Positions 1-12,663 of a stretch of DNA of 64,000 nucleotides are shown in pieces. The notes under the pieces are model-generated. The model was not told where the DNA came from, did not search any database, and saw only the letters and a list, made by a program, of their open reading frames with translations. A program made the translations under genes and the position numbers. This DNA comes from Ehretia macrophylla (lineage: Eukaryota; Streptophyta; Magnoliopsida; Boraginales; Ehretiaceae): positions 11,583,001 to 11,647,000 of the forward strand of contig CM075778.1 in the NCBI GenBank assembly GCA_037974665.1. Direction: 5' to 3'. Each line of letters starts with the position of its first letter. Position 1 is the stretch's first letter.

Positions 1-690
1 AAATGTAACAACATCACTAAATAATTCATATATTGCTCTACGCCTTGGTTTTGCCCAAAAGACATCCCTCATCCTATGCTTTTCATCAATTTACATAACG
101 TGAAAGAATCAAAATTTCTTTTTTGCATTCGTCTAAAATAGCTAAGAAGAGCCTCAACATTACCTTCACCAAGCGTTAATCTCCTTTGTTTAATAAGTAA
201 TTTCTACAATGTTTTTCTTCAAATTGCTTATTTTTAAAACCATATGCTTCAATAGCAAAAGAGCTATAGGTTTTACTAATTTTAATGCCTACTCTCTCAT
301 TCAAATCCAAGAGCCTTTTATTAGGTGTATCAAGGTTTCTATTACTTTATGCATTTAAGCATCAAATGGAGTAACATTGTAGTTATGGTTCAATTCTACT
401 ACCCTTAAACAATACAAACCATCATTCCTCAACAATGCCCTAATCTTAGCCCTACAATCAATTTTAGTCAATCATTTTTTTAGAAAATCATTTGGAATAT
501 TATGCCTAGGCTTACCTAATTTAGAGCATGCAAGAGCGAATGATTTTTATTGCCCATCATCTTCAATATTTGTCCTCCTCTTTATTGTTCCAAATCCAAT
601 AACTTTTTCATAGTGATTATAAAAGTCACACACATCTTGATAAGACACAAATAACATTCATACTTTTGGAACTTTCACATTACCTTCATT
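1..690 (-). pseudogene. FAR1/FHY3-related (MULE-derived) remnant, runs off left edge
   Basis: On the minus strand, short pieces in different frames match the FAR1 family in the right order. Near 545-650 reads CDFYNHYEKVIGFGT, the start of the FAR1 zinc-binding domain. At 405-545 come a KIDCRAKIRALLRN stretch and an LNHNYNVTP motif, the usual C...HNH end of that domain. Around 180-320 are GIKISKTYSSFAIEAYGF and EKHCRNYLL. At 1-175 are LTLGEGNVEALLSYFRRMQ and RMRDVFWAKPRRRAIYELF, the entry to the MULE-type transposase core; DVVTF follows just before the edge. At least four in-frame stops and about three frameshifts are seen, so it is not functional. FAR1/FHY3 proteins are phytochrome-A signalling transcription factors descended from Mutator-like transposases. 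Whether this is a dead host FAR1-related gene or a dead transposon cannot be told, because the rest lies outside the window. Confidence 0.75.
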
Positions 691-1683
691 CAAATGTTTA
701 TCTTTACTTTACCTATTTTGTGTATTGAACAACTTTTTAGTTTCATGTGCTCGCAAAGTTACATTATTTTCTCACCTACATGTGTCAAAAAAAAAAAGAG
801 CAACAACCTCAATAGCAATCATGTTTCAGTTCTAAAAAAATTATCAGATCATAAGACAATCTTAAAAGTTACAAAAATTTAACGTGCGTCATTACACTTA
901 AACTAGACAATGTTGAAATAATTATTTTTTAAGAAATTTTCAGGTCTTAGTCCAATCCTTCAAGCTGTTGGTAGCCAAATAATCATTCATATACCCTGTA
1001 CTCTAGCAGTGATGAATTTGGCTATGTTGATAAAAGCGCAATAGAATTACAAAAAAAATTTACGCCAGTCAATTTCCCACATTTTTTTAAGCTAATCCTA
1101 CAGGATTTTATATGTGCAACGAGAACTATTGAAGATAGTAACTATTTCTAGAACAAAATGTGTGAAGATTATAATGAGAATAGTTGATGTGCATGGTACG
1201 TGAGAGCATCTAATATATTAGAGAGTATTTATAGATGGAAGCTTTATAGATGGAAGCAAACTGAACAGGTCTAAGGTTATTCTTTGCTTATGAAAGTGTG
1301 TCCAATAGCTGCTTATCAAACAACTTTGACTCAAGTAGTTCTATGACTAGAAACAAAAAAAAGAAAAAGAAATGAAAACTAAAGTTCTCGTGTTTTTGAG
1401 TCGTTTCCATAGATTTAGTCTTAAAATTATGCTCGGAAAAAAGTTTTTTCGCTCATCTGTCTTTATAGAAACAAATTCACATGCACACGAAGAAGAACAA
1501 TTAGCTTCTCTATCTATCTATGAAAGCTTCCAATGATTCTTACATAAACATATTTGCTTTATCATAGCTCTCTCTATTTCTTTCTCTTTGACACACACAT
1601 AAACATACTAGTTCCAAAAACGATCGACAACCATGTTACCAAATATTTTGTCCATATGTTGTGCTTAAACTTATATTATACTT
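691..1683. other. Intergenic, AT-rich, no gene seen
   Basis: AT-rich sequence with short homopolymer runs. The only open frame of note (62 residues at 694-882) has no recognisable family and low-complexity composition. I see no gene or repeat with defined ends. Confidence 0.6.
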
Positions 1684-1688
1684 GCTAG

Positions 1689-1882
1689 TATCGAACGAGA
1701 AGAGAGACATGTTTACAAAAAATTATATGTATTGATATTGAGAGAAAAGTGATACAACAATTATAATAGGTTGGTCAATAAATAGGGATTAGACTACTTG
1801 CTCCCCAAGTTAGGCTAAATATGGTAAACCTAAATATGGTACACCTATAATAATAAAGTAATTTACAATATATACGTCAACA
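1689..1882 (-). repeat. C1 3' LTR (left copy)
   Basis: Direct repeat of 6524-6717. Its outer edge touches the GCTAG duplication at 1684-1688. The polypurine tract (plus-strand CCCCCCCTC) follows its inner edge, marking this as the 3' LTR of a minus-strand element. Confidence 0.93.
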
Positions 1883-4800
1883 CCCCCCCTCAAACTCAAG
1901 GTGGTGCAAAGGACACTAGCTTGAGTTTGCAAATCAGATCTTGAAGACGGTTGGGAGGATGTGCTTTAGTGAAGAGATCGACAAGTTGATCAGCAGAGGG
2001 AGTGTACTGAAGTTTGAGTGTGCCACAAACAACATGTTGACGAATGAAATGACAGTCACACTTATATGCCAAGTGCGCTCATGAAAAACATCATTATGCG
2101 CAATCTGGATAGCACTCTGATTGTCACAATGAAGAACAGTACCCGGAGGTTGAGAAACACCCATATCAGCAAGAAGCCAACGAAGCCAGATTACCTCTTG
2201 AGTAGCATCAGCAAGGGCACGATACTCAGCTTCAGTACTTGAACGAGCAACAACAGTCTATTTCTTGCTACGCCAACAAAGAAGAGAATCACCAAGGAGA
2301 AAATAATATCCAATAACAAAACGTCGATCAGTAGGATCACCAGCCCAATCTGCATCTATGTAATCACGCAAAGTTAACAATGAACTGGTAGAGAAGAAAA
2401 GGCCATGAAACAAGGTTCATTTGATATAGTGAAGGATCCGGAGAACCGCAGCATAGTGTGGGGTACGAGGAGCAAACATGAATTGGCTGACTAGGTGAAC
2501 AACATAGGCAATGTCAGGCCGAGTCACAGTAAGATAGATAAGACTACCAACCAGCTGGCTATATAAAGATACATCTGGAAGTGGTGTCCCATCCAGGGGG
2601 TAAGGCGGACAGTAGCATCAAGAGGAGTGGATGCAGTCTTGCTATCAGTAAGACCTGCACGAGCCAGAAGATCAGAAGAATATTTGGCCTGAGAGAGATA
2701 GTAGCCAGCTGAATCAGATGAGACTTCAATCCCTAGAAAGTAACTTAAAGGACCAAGATCTTTCATCTCAAAGTGGTGACTGAGAAACTGCTTGAGATCA
2801 TAAATACCAGCCAAGTCATCCCCAGTGATAATCATATCATCCACATATAAGATCAACAGAATAATACCAGACTCAGAATGTCGAATAAACAATGCAGAAT
2901 CATGATTACTCGGAGTGAAGCCGAAGTCAGTAATAACATAACTGAATTTAGAAAATCAGGCACATGGAGCTTGCTTGAGACCATACAGAGCACGACGTAA
3001 ACGACACACCTTATAAGGAGGATGAGAGTAGCATGGATGAGGCTTCATAAAAACTTCTTCAGTAAGGTCACCATTGACAAAAGCATTTTTAACATCCATC
3101 TATAACAACTTCCACTGTCTGGTAGCAGCAACAACAACTAATGTCCGAACAGAGGTAAGACGAGCAACCGGTGCAAATGTCTCCTCATAATCAATCCCAT
3201 ACTCCTGAGTAAAGCCCTTAGCCACTAATCGAGCCTTATAGCGCTCTATAGAGCCATCAGAGTGAGTCTTGACCTTGTATACCCATTTGCAACCCATGAC
3301 ATTCTTTCCCGAGGGTAGATCAACCAAATCCCAAGTGTGTTTAGCTTCCAAGGCCTGTAATTCATCTTGCATAGCTTGCTGCCAAAGAGGGTCAGAGCTA
3401 GCCTCACGATAAGTTTGAGGCTCATGGAGAGAGAGAATGGTAGAAAAACAATGATAATCAAGAAGGTGAGGAGGGATAGCTCTTACACGTGTAGACCGTC
3501 GGAGTGAGGGATCAGGAGAGTCATGGGGCTCAGCATCATGCACAGGACCATCAGATGGTGCAGTCTCTTCAGGATGGGGCACGTCAGGGGTAGCGCTGGT
3601 GCTTGTACTGGAACCTGTGTCACTGTCATCAAGAGGAAATAAGGGAAGAGAGGGATCTGTAAAGTATGGGGTAGAGACAGCATGAGAAAGAGAGAATGAC
3701 GAGAGTGATGAGAATATTTTATTTTCCCAAAAGATCACGTGACGAGATATACGGAGACGTTTAGAAAGAGGATCCCAACACCGAAAACCCTTATGCTCAA
3801 TACCGTAACCTAAGAAGCAACATAACCGAGCTCGAGGCTCAAGCTTTGTATGTTCATGTTGGGGAAGGGAGACAAAGCATGCACAACCAAAGACCTTAAG
3901 ATGATCATACTCTGGGGAACAACCATACAATCGTTCGAAATGAGTGAGATTATCAATAGTGGGAGAGGGTAAATGGTTAATAACATGCACAGCAGTGAGA
4001 GCAGCTTCACCTCAGAAGCACTCAGGACACGATGAAGAGATAAGGAATGTGCGAGTAGTATCAATAATGTGTCTATGTTTTCGTTCAGCATGCCTATTTT
4101 GTTGTGAAGTGTAAGGGCAAGAGCGATATGAGACAGTGCCATGTTGACGCAAAAGAGCAAGTATAGTGGACTCTTGATACTCCATGGCATTGTCAGCACG
4201 AAGGATCTTTATGCACTTATTGAAATGAGTGTGAATCATAGCAGTGAATTCAGAATATATGCGTGGCAAGTTAGATCGATGATGCATAAGATATATCCAT
4301 GTAAAACGAGAATGATCGTCCACAAAAATGACAAAGTATCGAGATCCCCCCATGGTAGGAGTAGGGGAAGGGCCCCAAATATCAGAGTGAACTAAATCAA
4401 ACCACGCAGAGGATAAGGATTCACTTTTATTAAATGCAAAGCAGACTGTTTTCCAAGTTGACAAGATAAACATTCAAAGTTGTGGACAACAAGTTTTCCT
4501 AACGAGCCTCTAGAAACTAAAGATTGTAATTTGCCTAAAGAAGCATGACCTAAATGAGAATGCCATAGGTGAAGAGAGGTAGAGCCTGATGAAGTGGTAG
4601 TGGAAGCGACAGTAGAGAGATGAGAGGGAAGATGCAGGCTAACAAGCTCGAACAAACGCCCAACCTTACGGCCTATCCCAAGAAGCTGTCCCGTCTGAAT
4701 GACAGTCAGACCAAGGTCACATAGTTGACCAACAGAGATAAGGCTAAGAGTAAGTTTTGGAACAAGATAAGTATCAGGAAACGAGGCATGAGATGTGGAT

Positions 4801-6523
4801 ACAGTGCCGATATGACTGACGGGCATGGATGTACCATCAGCCGTGTAAATGGCAGATGCAGATGAATTGACAACTTTATGGGTCAAGCTATGGGAGTCAT
4901 AGGTCATGTGATTCGAACAAGCAGAATCAAAAAACCATGAGGACTTACCGGAAGTGACTGAGAAAGCAGTGGAAGAAGGAGAGCCAGACTGGGCTAAAAC
5001 CTGTTTAAGAATATCTTGAAGGTCGGCAACAGAGATAGGGGAGGTAGATGGATCATTGAGAGAAGCAGAGGAACCTTCAGTTGTGGCAGCAGAATGTGAT
5101 AGCGGTATTGACGAATTGTGGGCCTTGGAAGAACCACCCTTGGGCCGATTACCCTGAGAATTCCTGTTGGGGTTGCGATAGCACTCTTGTTGATAATGAC
5201 CAGGACTTGTTTTCTTGCAAAAGGAACATATCCGAGTGGGGCAGTGTAAGAGAAGATGACCAGGAAGATGACAATACTTGCATTCAATTGAGAAGGCTGA
5301 ATTTTTCTTGGATGTAACGTTGGGAGTTGCAAGTACTACATCAGTTGAGCGAGATCTTCGAGATTGAAGACGGGTCTCTTCTGAAATAAGCTCTTGGACT
5401 GCTTGTTCAAGTGTAGGAAATGGACTACGATGAAGGAGAGAGGCACGAACAAGCTCGAAATCATCATGAAGGGCCATAAGAAACTGGACAAGACGTCCAC
5501 GGTCACGCCAAGTATTGAATTTGTTAGCATCTGCAGCACAATCCCAGGCAGGCTCAGAAGTCGTGAGTTAATCCCAAACTGCATACATCTGAGATAGAAA
5601 GGTGGTAATTGATTGACCGGCTTCTTGACGCATGTAATGAAGAGTAGTGGCAAGCTGATATTGATGTGCTCCATCAGCAGCGATGTATCTCTGTGCTAGA
5701 AAGTCCCAAACTTGTTTCGTTGTATCAAAACGCCCAAACTGTAGACTGATAGAGGTAACAGATGTGTTTCATAGCCAAGTGATAATTTGATGATTCTTGC
5801 TATCCCAATTCTCAAGGCGTTCGGCAAATTTTGCATCGGATTCATCGGATTTTTTCATTGGTTCCTTGACATCCCCTGTTATGATCCGCCATAATTTTCG
5901 ACCCTTAAGAAAGCTAGTCATGGCCTGAGCCCATGGTATATAATTTCCACCATCAAGAAGTAAAGAGATTGGTTGTGAAACATCTGATCGTTCCATTATG
6001 ATGGCCAAAAGTGATATTTAAAGTGAGAATTTGGAGAAACGGACTGCAAAAATGAACTCAGGACGTCGAAAAACATGGGGAAGGGTCTGGTCGTTTTTTT
6101 TTTTTTTTGAAGTCCGCTGACGTGGTAGAAGGCTGAGCTGGCGGATGACTGGACGCAGACAGATGATGTCAGCGCTAACTAGATGGCTGATGTGTGCAAG
6201 GCTGATGTCAGCTGATGTCAGTAAGGGGCTGTTTGGCAGACAGAAAATAGAAAATCAAAAGACAGCGATGACGGAACTTCGGGAGGGGCGTGAGGGCGCG
6301 TCTAGTATCCGTTTGTGGCGATTTTTGGACTGTTGAACTCCTTACGATGAGCTCTACGATATGATGTGGCGCGTGGCCCAAAGTAGTGAAAATAAAATAT
6401 CGAAAAGACCCAAAATAGACCGACTGAATATGATTTTTACGATGTTTGATTGCAAAAAATTGCGACAAGAGAGAAGACACGATGACAGTGGCACAGGCTA
6501 CCAAGATGGTAGCTCTGATACCA

Positions 6524-6717
6524 TGTCGAACGAGAAGAGAGACATGTTTACAAAAAACTGTATGTATTAATATTGAGAGAAAAGTGATACAACAATTACA
6601 ATAGGTGGCTCAATAAATAGGGGTTAGACTACTTGCTCCCCAAGCTAGGCTAAATATGGTAAACCTAAATATAGTACACTTAGAATAATAAAGTAATTTA
6701 CAATATATACGTTAACA
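6524..6717 (-). repeat. C1 5' LTR (right copy)
   Basis: Direct repeat of 1689-1882. It is bounded by TG...CA, with the tRNA-Met primer site immediately inside (6512-6523) and the second GCTAG duplication at 6718-6722. Confidence 0.93.
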
Positions 6718-6722
6718 GCTAG

Positions 6723-7437
6723 AATTACACTTAGTTAACAAGAATCCTTTGATAATGTTAGGCAATCATATAGGAAACAATAGTTTTGTTAACATTATAT
6801 TTAATGTCGTGCGTACAGAAATCTTGCATATTATTTTCGCCTATTATCTTTTGAAAAATAATTTAGTTTTTCTATCTTGTTAGAAAAAAAAAATATGAAG
6901 AGAGCATGAATAAAAGGAAGAAGAATGAAAAGAGCTTATCTATATCATTAAAATCAAAAGAATATGGGTATAAGATTTCCTTCAAGCTATTTGATGCGCC
7001 TAAACCAATGATTTCTTCCATTTGTAGCAACTATCAATTCCTCAAGAAGAAGAGAAAAATCTAGAAAAAAATGCAGTATTGAATTGTAGAAGAGAAAAAA
7101 AGTAAACGTATAGGGTTAAACAAAAGAGAGAGAGAGAAAAGAAGAAATGAAACGTTGATTAAGGAGAGAAAAAGGAAAAACAAGAGAGATAAAAATTAAA
7201 AAAAATGAGAGAGAGAAATTAAATAAAATTAATAAGATTGTAGAAAGAATTAAAATAAATCTATCTAGTTGGCATGCCAACTAGGAGGTAATGATTGAGT
7301 GTTAAAAAGAGGGTGATATCTAACATTACTCTAAAAAAAAAATACCGTTAGAGCTGCAACGTTACCATAAATGAAGGTCTTACAGTTTGAAAAATTCACT
7401 AGAGATGATAGTGAGTGGGGTTTAAATTTGAAATTTG
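6723..7437. other. Intergenic, AT- and GA-rich, no gene seen
   Basis: Purine-rich (GA)n-like stretches near 7120-7220 and AT-rich sequence. No reading frame, RNA or repeat with clear ends was recognised. Confidence 0.6.
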
Positions 7438-8745
7438 ACAAACATCTAACTAATAACAAACTCGATAATGAAATTGATAGGGGTATCCATTAGGGTTTGG
7501 TTTTTATAAGAATAACCAGATGAGGATATAAGTTTTGGTATTGGAAATTAAAAACCTCGAAACATAAACTATTATAAATTTTTAAAAAAATAAATACACA
7601 TGAATATATATACGCACACACATATGATACATATATAATATAATGTTTAAAGTTGACAAAATAAAAAACAATTTTTTTAAATATTTAGTGCAAAATAGTT
7701 TTTTTTCCAATTTTTTTAACATCTAAATTGAATTTTGTTTACATTATGTTTAGGTTGTTTTCTATTTAAACTAATTTTTATTTTTTAATTGTATTTTTGG
7801 GTTAAGGTACCCACAAGTTTCCAATGCTTATCTATCTAGTTTTGGTAAACTACTTTCAAACTTTTTAGGTTTCGAATTCGGTTTTAGTAGCAAATTATGC
7901 TAATTGATTTTGGTTTGGGATACTCTTTTTGTTATTATCCTACTTGTTGTCATCCCTAGAACTAGCTAATATATTTTCATTATTTACCTTATAATAGACG
8001 TCAACTTGATGAGGGATAAGTCGATTTGTTGCATCTTTTACTTTGCATGAGAGCACACACGAGGAAGAGCACACCTTGAGAAGAAAAATAATATGAATTT
8101 TAGGTAAAGTGTAACACTTCACAATTTTAGAGCCTTGACTTTCAATAACAATTTTTGATCTTCCGACCGATATAATTATGGGCTAATGACATGTTTTAAT
8201 TGTTGATTTTAAAGGGGTGAAAATTGGGATTTTGGACTGCAATTACGCTACTACATTAATGATGGTTAGTTCAATTCTCAAGTCATAAGCTCATTCATTC
8301 TATTTATACCCTAATAACTAGTCTCTTACTTGTCGATTAATATCCTAGAATGAATATGAACAAGAATGAAATAATTAAGGAATGGAATGGATTGGAACTG
8401 AAAATGGTATTAACTTGATAAAGAATATGTCATACTTAATATGCTCTAAGAATGAATATATTGATTCAAACCCCGTATCTAGTAGTCAGTAGTAGTAGTG
8501 ATAGTAGTAATATTAGTAGTAGTAGTAGACGATTTATTATTTATTTATATTTGATATTATATGATGACTATTTTTATTATTCAGACAATAACATGTATAT
8601 AAAGGGTTCAGTTTGTAATATTTTATGTTTTAACAGAACACTTTGGTCATTTGACAAATGAGTTTGTAATATATATATATATATAAAATTATTTTATTCA
8701 ATTAATAAGATTATCATTGTTATTATGATAATTTATCAATACTAT

Positions 8746-8780
<35 letters not shown>

Positions 8781-8798
8781 TTTGAGATAATAACATTT
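7438..8798. repeat. Tandem duplication, unit 1 (1.36 kb)
   Basis: Sequence from ACAAACATCTAACTAATAAC (7438) to the (ATT)n-TTTGAGATAATAACATTT end matches 8799-10595 nearly base for base, at an offset of 1361 bp. It contains one copy of the 146-bp unit that is expanded in unit 2 (about 8339-8482), a (AGT)n run (8473-8528), a (TA)n run (8672-8687) and an (ATT)n run (8748-8780). No protein-coding signal is seen. Confidence 0.92.
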
Positions 8799-10595
8799 AC
8801 AAACATCTAACTAATAACAAACTCGATAATGAAATTGATAGGGGTATCCGTTAGGGTTTGGTTTTTATAAGAATAACCAGATGAGGATATAAGTTTTGGT
8901 ATTGGAAATTAAAAACCTCGAAACATAAACAATTATAAATTTTTTTAAAAATAAATACACATGAATATATATACGCACACACGTATGATACATATATAAT
9001 ATAATGTTTAAAGTTGACAAAATAAAAAACAATTTTTTTTTAATATTTAGTGCAAAATAGTTTTTTTTCCAATTTTTTTAACATCTAAATTGAATTTTGT
9101 TTACATTATGTTTAGATTGTTTGCTATTTAAACTAATTTTTATTTTTTAATTGTATTTTTGGGTTAAGGTACCCACAATTTTCCAATGCTTATCTATCTA
9201 GTTTTGGTAAACTACTTTCAAACTTTTTAGGTTTCGAATTCGGTTTTAGTAACAAATTATGCTAATTGATTTTGGTTTGGGATACTCTTTTTGTTGTTAT
9301 CCTACTTGTTGTCATCCCTAGAACTAGCTAATATATTTTCATTATTTACCTTATAATAGACGTCAACTTTATGAGGGATAAGTCGATTTGTTGCATCTTT
9401 TACTTAGCATGAGAGCACACACGAGGAAAAGCACACCTTGAGAAGAAAAAAATATGAATTTTAGGTAAAGTGTAACACTTCACAATTTTAGAGCCTTGAC
9501 TTTCAATAACAATTTTGATCTTCCGACCGATATAATTATGGGCTAATGACATGTTTTAATAGTTGATTTTAAAGGGGTGAAAAATGGGATTTTGGACTGC
9601 AATTACGCTACTACATTAATGATGGCTAGTTCAATTCTCAAGTCATAAGCTCATTCATTCTATTTATACCCTAGTAACTAGTGTCTCTTACTTGTCGATT
9701 GATATCCTAGAATGAATATGGACAAGAATAAAATAATTAAGGAATGGAATGGATTGGGACTGAAAATGGTATTAACTTGATAAAGAATATGTCATACTGG
9801 ATATGCTCTAAGAATGAATATATTGATTCAAAAGCCGTATCTGATTGATATCCTAGAATGAATATGGACAAGAATGAAATAATTAAGGAATGGAATGGAT
9901 TGGAACTGAAAATGGTATTAACTTGATAAAGAATATGTCATACTTAATATGCTCTAAGAATGAATATATTGATTCAAAACCCGTATCTAATTGATATCCT
10001 AGAATGAATATGGACAAGAATGAAATAATTAAGGAATGGAATGGATTGGAACTGAAAATGGTATTAACTTGATAAAGAATATGTCATACTTAATATGCTC
10101 TAAGAATGAATATATTGATTCAAAACCCGTATCTGATTGATATCCTAGAATGAATATGGACAAGAATAAAATAATTAAGGAATGGAATGGATTGGGACTG
10201 AAAATGGTATTAACTTGATAAAGAATATGTCATACTGGATATGCTCTAAGAATGAATATATTGATTCAAAACCCGTATTTAGTAGTCAGTAGTAGTAGTA
10301 GTGATAGTAGTAATATTAGTAGTAGTAGTAGATGATTTATTATTTATTTATATTTGATATTATATGATGCGTATTTTTATTATTCAGACAATAATATGTA
10401 TATAAAGGGTTCAGTTTGTAATATTTTATGTTTTAACAGAACACTTTGGTCATTTGACAAATGAGTTTGTAATATATATATATATATAAAATTATTTTAT
10501 TCAATTAATAAGATTATCATTGTTATTATGATAATTTATCAATACTATTCATTATTATTATTATTATTATTATTATTGTTGAGATAATAACATTT
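8799..10595. repeat. Tandem duplication, unit 2, with internal expansion
   Basis: Second copy of 7438-8798, longer by about 440 bp because the 146-bp segment is present four times instead of once. The remainder differs from unit 1 by scattered substitutions and small length changes in simple repeats, pointing to a recent duplication. Just to the right, 10591-10665 resembles in diverged form the segment ending in CATTTGACAAATGAG, suggesting an older third fragment. Confidence 0.92.
9701..10284. repeat. 146-bp minisatellite, four units
   Basis: Four head-to-tail units begin with GATATCCTAGAATGAATATG at 9701, 9847, 9993 and 10139, each exactly 146 bp from the last. Units 1 and 4 share CATACTGGATATG and GAATAAAATAA, while units 2 and 3 share CATACTTAATATG and GAATGAAATAA. 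This suggests expansion by unequal exchange. The single-copy form is at 8339-8482. Confidence 0.93.
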
Positions 10596-12214
10596 ATATA
10601 AATCGATAGTTTTATAATATATTCTGTTTTGAAAAAGGCATTTTGGTTATTTGACAAATGAGTTCCTTTCCAAGAACATATGAATGAGCTAACCTCATAT
10701 GTTTTGTCTGGGATGTAATCCCAAATTGGAAGGAATCGAATTGTCTTTGGAATGTGATTCCCAAGTTCATTATCCCCATACCAAGCAAATGAATTAGAAT
10801 AGAGTCGGGAATGTTATTTCATTCCTAACTTATTCTAGCATACGAATCATCATCTTAGTGACTAGGAGGTGCACTCTGACTATCCATTTCACACTGAATG
10901 GTTGAGATTGAGAGTGAAGAACTAAAATAGAAAGGAATAAAAAAGAAGACAAAAGATTATAGAAATTAGAATATTAAAATGAATTTGAAATTGATTCATA
11001 CAAGAAATGGATGACTAAATACTCACCTATTAACCACTAAAAGAGACTAGCGACTAAAAAATCATAATCCATGGAAGCACAGAATAGGAAGGAACTAGGC
11101 TGCTTGATTCCTTTCCTTTATTGAATCTTCCCCTTGAATCCAAACAAGGTGTTAGTTTTGTGAAATCCGTGTTATAGATGTGAAAATATATGCTATGTGG
11201 CTTAAGACTCATAACACTTTGTGGTAAAGCCTAGAACAACGCAGTGTGTGGGCTAGTGGCATTTAATCGAGGCTTTTGAACTTAGATTATCTCATATTAG
11301 GTAAGTAGATTTTTCCCTACCGTTAAAATACCCAAGTTACAATTATTTTTGAACGTAGAAATCTGCGTTAATTGCTTATAAAGCCTTAAATCTATTTTTG
11401 TTTGGGTACTGTTGGGGACAGTTAACCTGGATTCGAATAGCAAATCGGGTCTAGATTTCATATCTTGTTATCCGAATCTGCAAAACAAAGGACTCAAGTT
11501 TTGAACTTGGGGTTCTCTTCCGATGCTTAAGTTAGTAAGAGGACCGAAAAGTGCTTGTATAAAGTAAACGAGTAAATATCAGTAGTGAGTAAGAATCACT
11601 TATTTTTTTAAACTAGTGAACTCGTGTATTTATAGTAGGATGAGAAGGCTTATACCCGTTAGAGGGAGCTCCGATTTTGTAGAATGTGATTGTACCTTAG
11701 TGGAGATATTGATCCCTAGATTATAGAGTGAATCGTAACTCATGATTTTTGGAGAAGTTGGTTAGCACTTGTTTGAATGGATAAATGCACGCTTTTAGCT
11801 TGGATTGGGCCGCATTGGACCGTGCATCTTGAGCCTCAGGTATGACCTATTATTCTGACTCAATATTTATTATTCAATTTTCCAAGCCACATCAGGTATC
11901 GAATTATGTTTTGTTATACAGCATATAGGCGAAGAATTTCGCATAGCGGCTTTCCCTTGCATATCCAGTGTTGTTATCTCTATACCTTGCATACCACATC
12001 ACTAAAATTAATATTCATGAGACAGATCTAATACCAACTGAAGTAAATTATCATAAAATATGTACTGAGTTTTACCGGTTAACCTCAATCTGTTTTTCAA
12101 AATAATAAAATATCTTAATTAATGGTAGCTTACAATTTGTTAAAATATGTACTAGGCTTTGGCCCTTTTAAACGTTTGATACTATAGGAGTACCTGTACT
12201 CTACTCTTGCACTT
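10596..12214. other. Intergenic; possible degenerate LTR-like stretch at 11409-11880
   Basis: No gene seen. From 11409 (TGTTGGGGACAGTTAACC) to about 11880 the composition changes: it is less AT-rich and contains GTGTATTTATAGTAGGATGAG and a GCTCCGATTTTG stretch, reminiscent of plant gypsy LTRs. No partner LTR, target duplication or primer site is visible, so this is only a suggestion. The rest is AT-rich. Confidence 0.35.
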
Positions 12215-12663
12215 ACCCCCAGTTTGGATTGTACATGGGAAAGGAAAGGAAAGTAAGGTAGAGGAAGAAAAATAAAGGAAAGGAAAGGAAAAGAAATCTC
12301 TTGTTTGGATTGCAAAAAAATAATAAGGGAAAAGAAATGAAAGAAATTTACAAGTTGTTGTTTGGATTGGAGAAGTAAAGGAAAAGAAAGGATAATTCTA
12401 GATGAAAAATTACCTTATTATCCTTCTTATAAAATAACCATAGAAAGAATTAAGGATAAATTAGTATTTTTATTCATTTTCCTTCCCTTTTCCTTCATTT
12501 TACCCCAAATTAAAAAGATTGTAAAATCATTCTCATTAAAGGAAATGAAGGGATTTTAGAATCCCTTCAAATCCTTTATTGAATCTGAAAATGCAATCCA
12601 AATAGGGGGAAGGTAATTACCCTTCCTTTACTTTCTTTTAAAAAAAACAATCCAAACAAGCCG
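12215..12663. mobile_element. Tourist-like MITE (PIF/Harbinger type), about 450 bp
   Basis: The ends are inverted: AGTTTGGATTG at the left (12221) and CAATCCAAACAAGCC at the right (12648). The right end read in reverse is GGCTTGTTTGGATTG, close to the GGC..GTTTGG ends of Tourist-type MITEs. Two further copies of the end motif occur inside (CTTGTTTGGATTG near 12299 and TTGTTTGGATTGG near 12358), with an inverted one near 12594. Target duplications are not clear (TTA at the left, TAA at the right), so superfamily placement is tentative. The short open frames here are not genes. Confidence 0.65.

Larger units (their letters stand above)
1689..6717 (-). mobile_element. Ty1/copia retrotransposon C1, complete ends, broken coding
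   Basis: Two 194-bp LTRs (1689-1882 and 6524-6717) bound the element, and the flanks carry a perfect 5-bp duplication GCTAG (1684-1688 and 6718-6722). Just inside the right LTR, on the minus strand, is TGGTATCAGAGC (6512-6523), the usual primer site matching initiator tRNA-Met. A polypurine tract lies at 1883-1900. Parts in minus-strand order: gag (about 6008-5230, with a CX2CX4HX4C zinc knuckle CKYCHLPGHLLLHC), protease (about 4940, FFDSACSNHMT), GAG-pre-integrase and integrase (about 4580-3900, HSDIWGPSPTP, IFVDDHSRFTW), reverse transcriptase (about 3450-2600, YVDDMIITGDD) and RNase H (about 2280-2100, CDNQSAIQIAHN). The order integrase before reverse transcriptase defines copia. It is broken, with roughly half a dozen or more breaks. 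The LTRs differ at about 13 of 194 positions, suggesting an insertion of the order of 2-3 million years ago at a plant-like rate. Confidence 0.95.
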
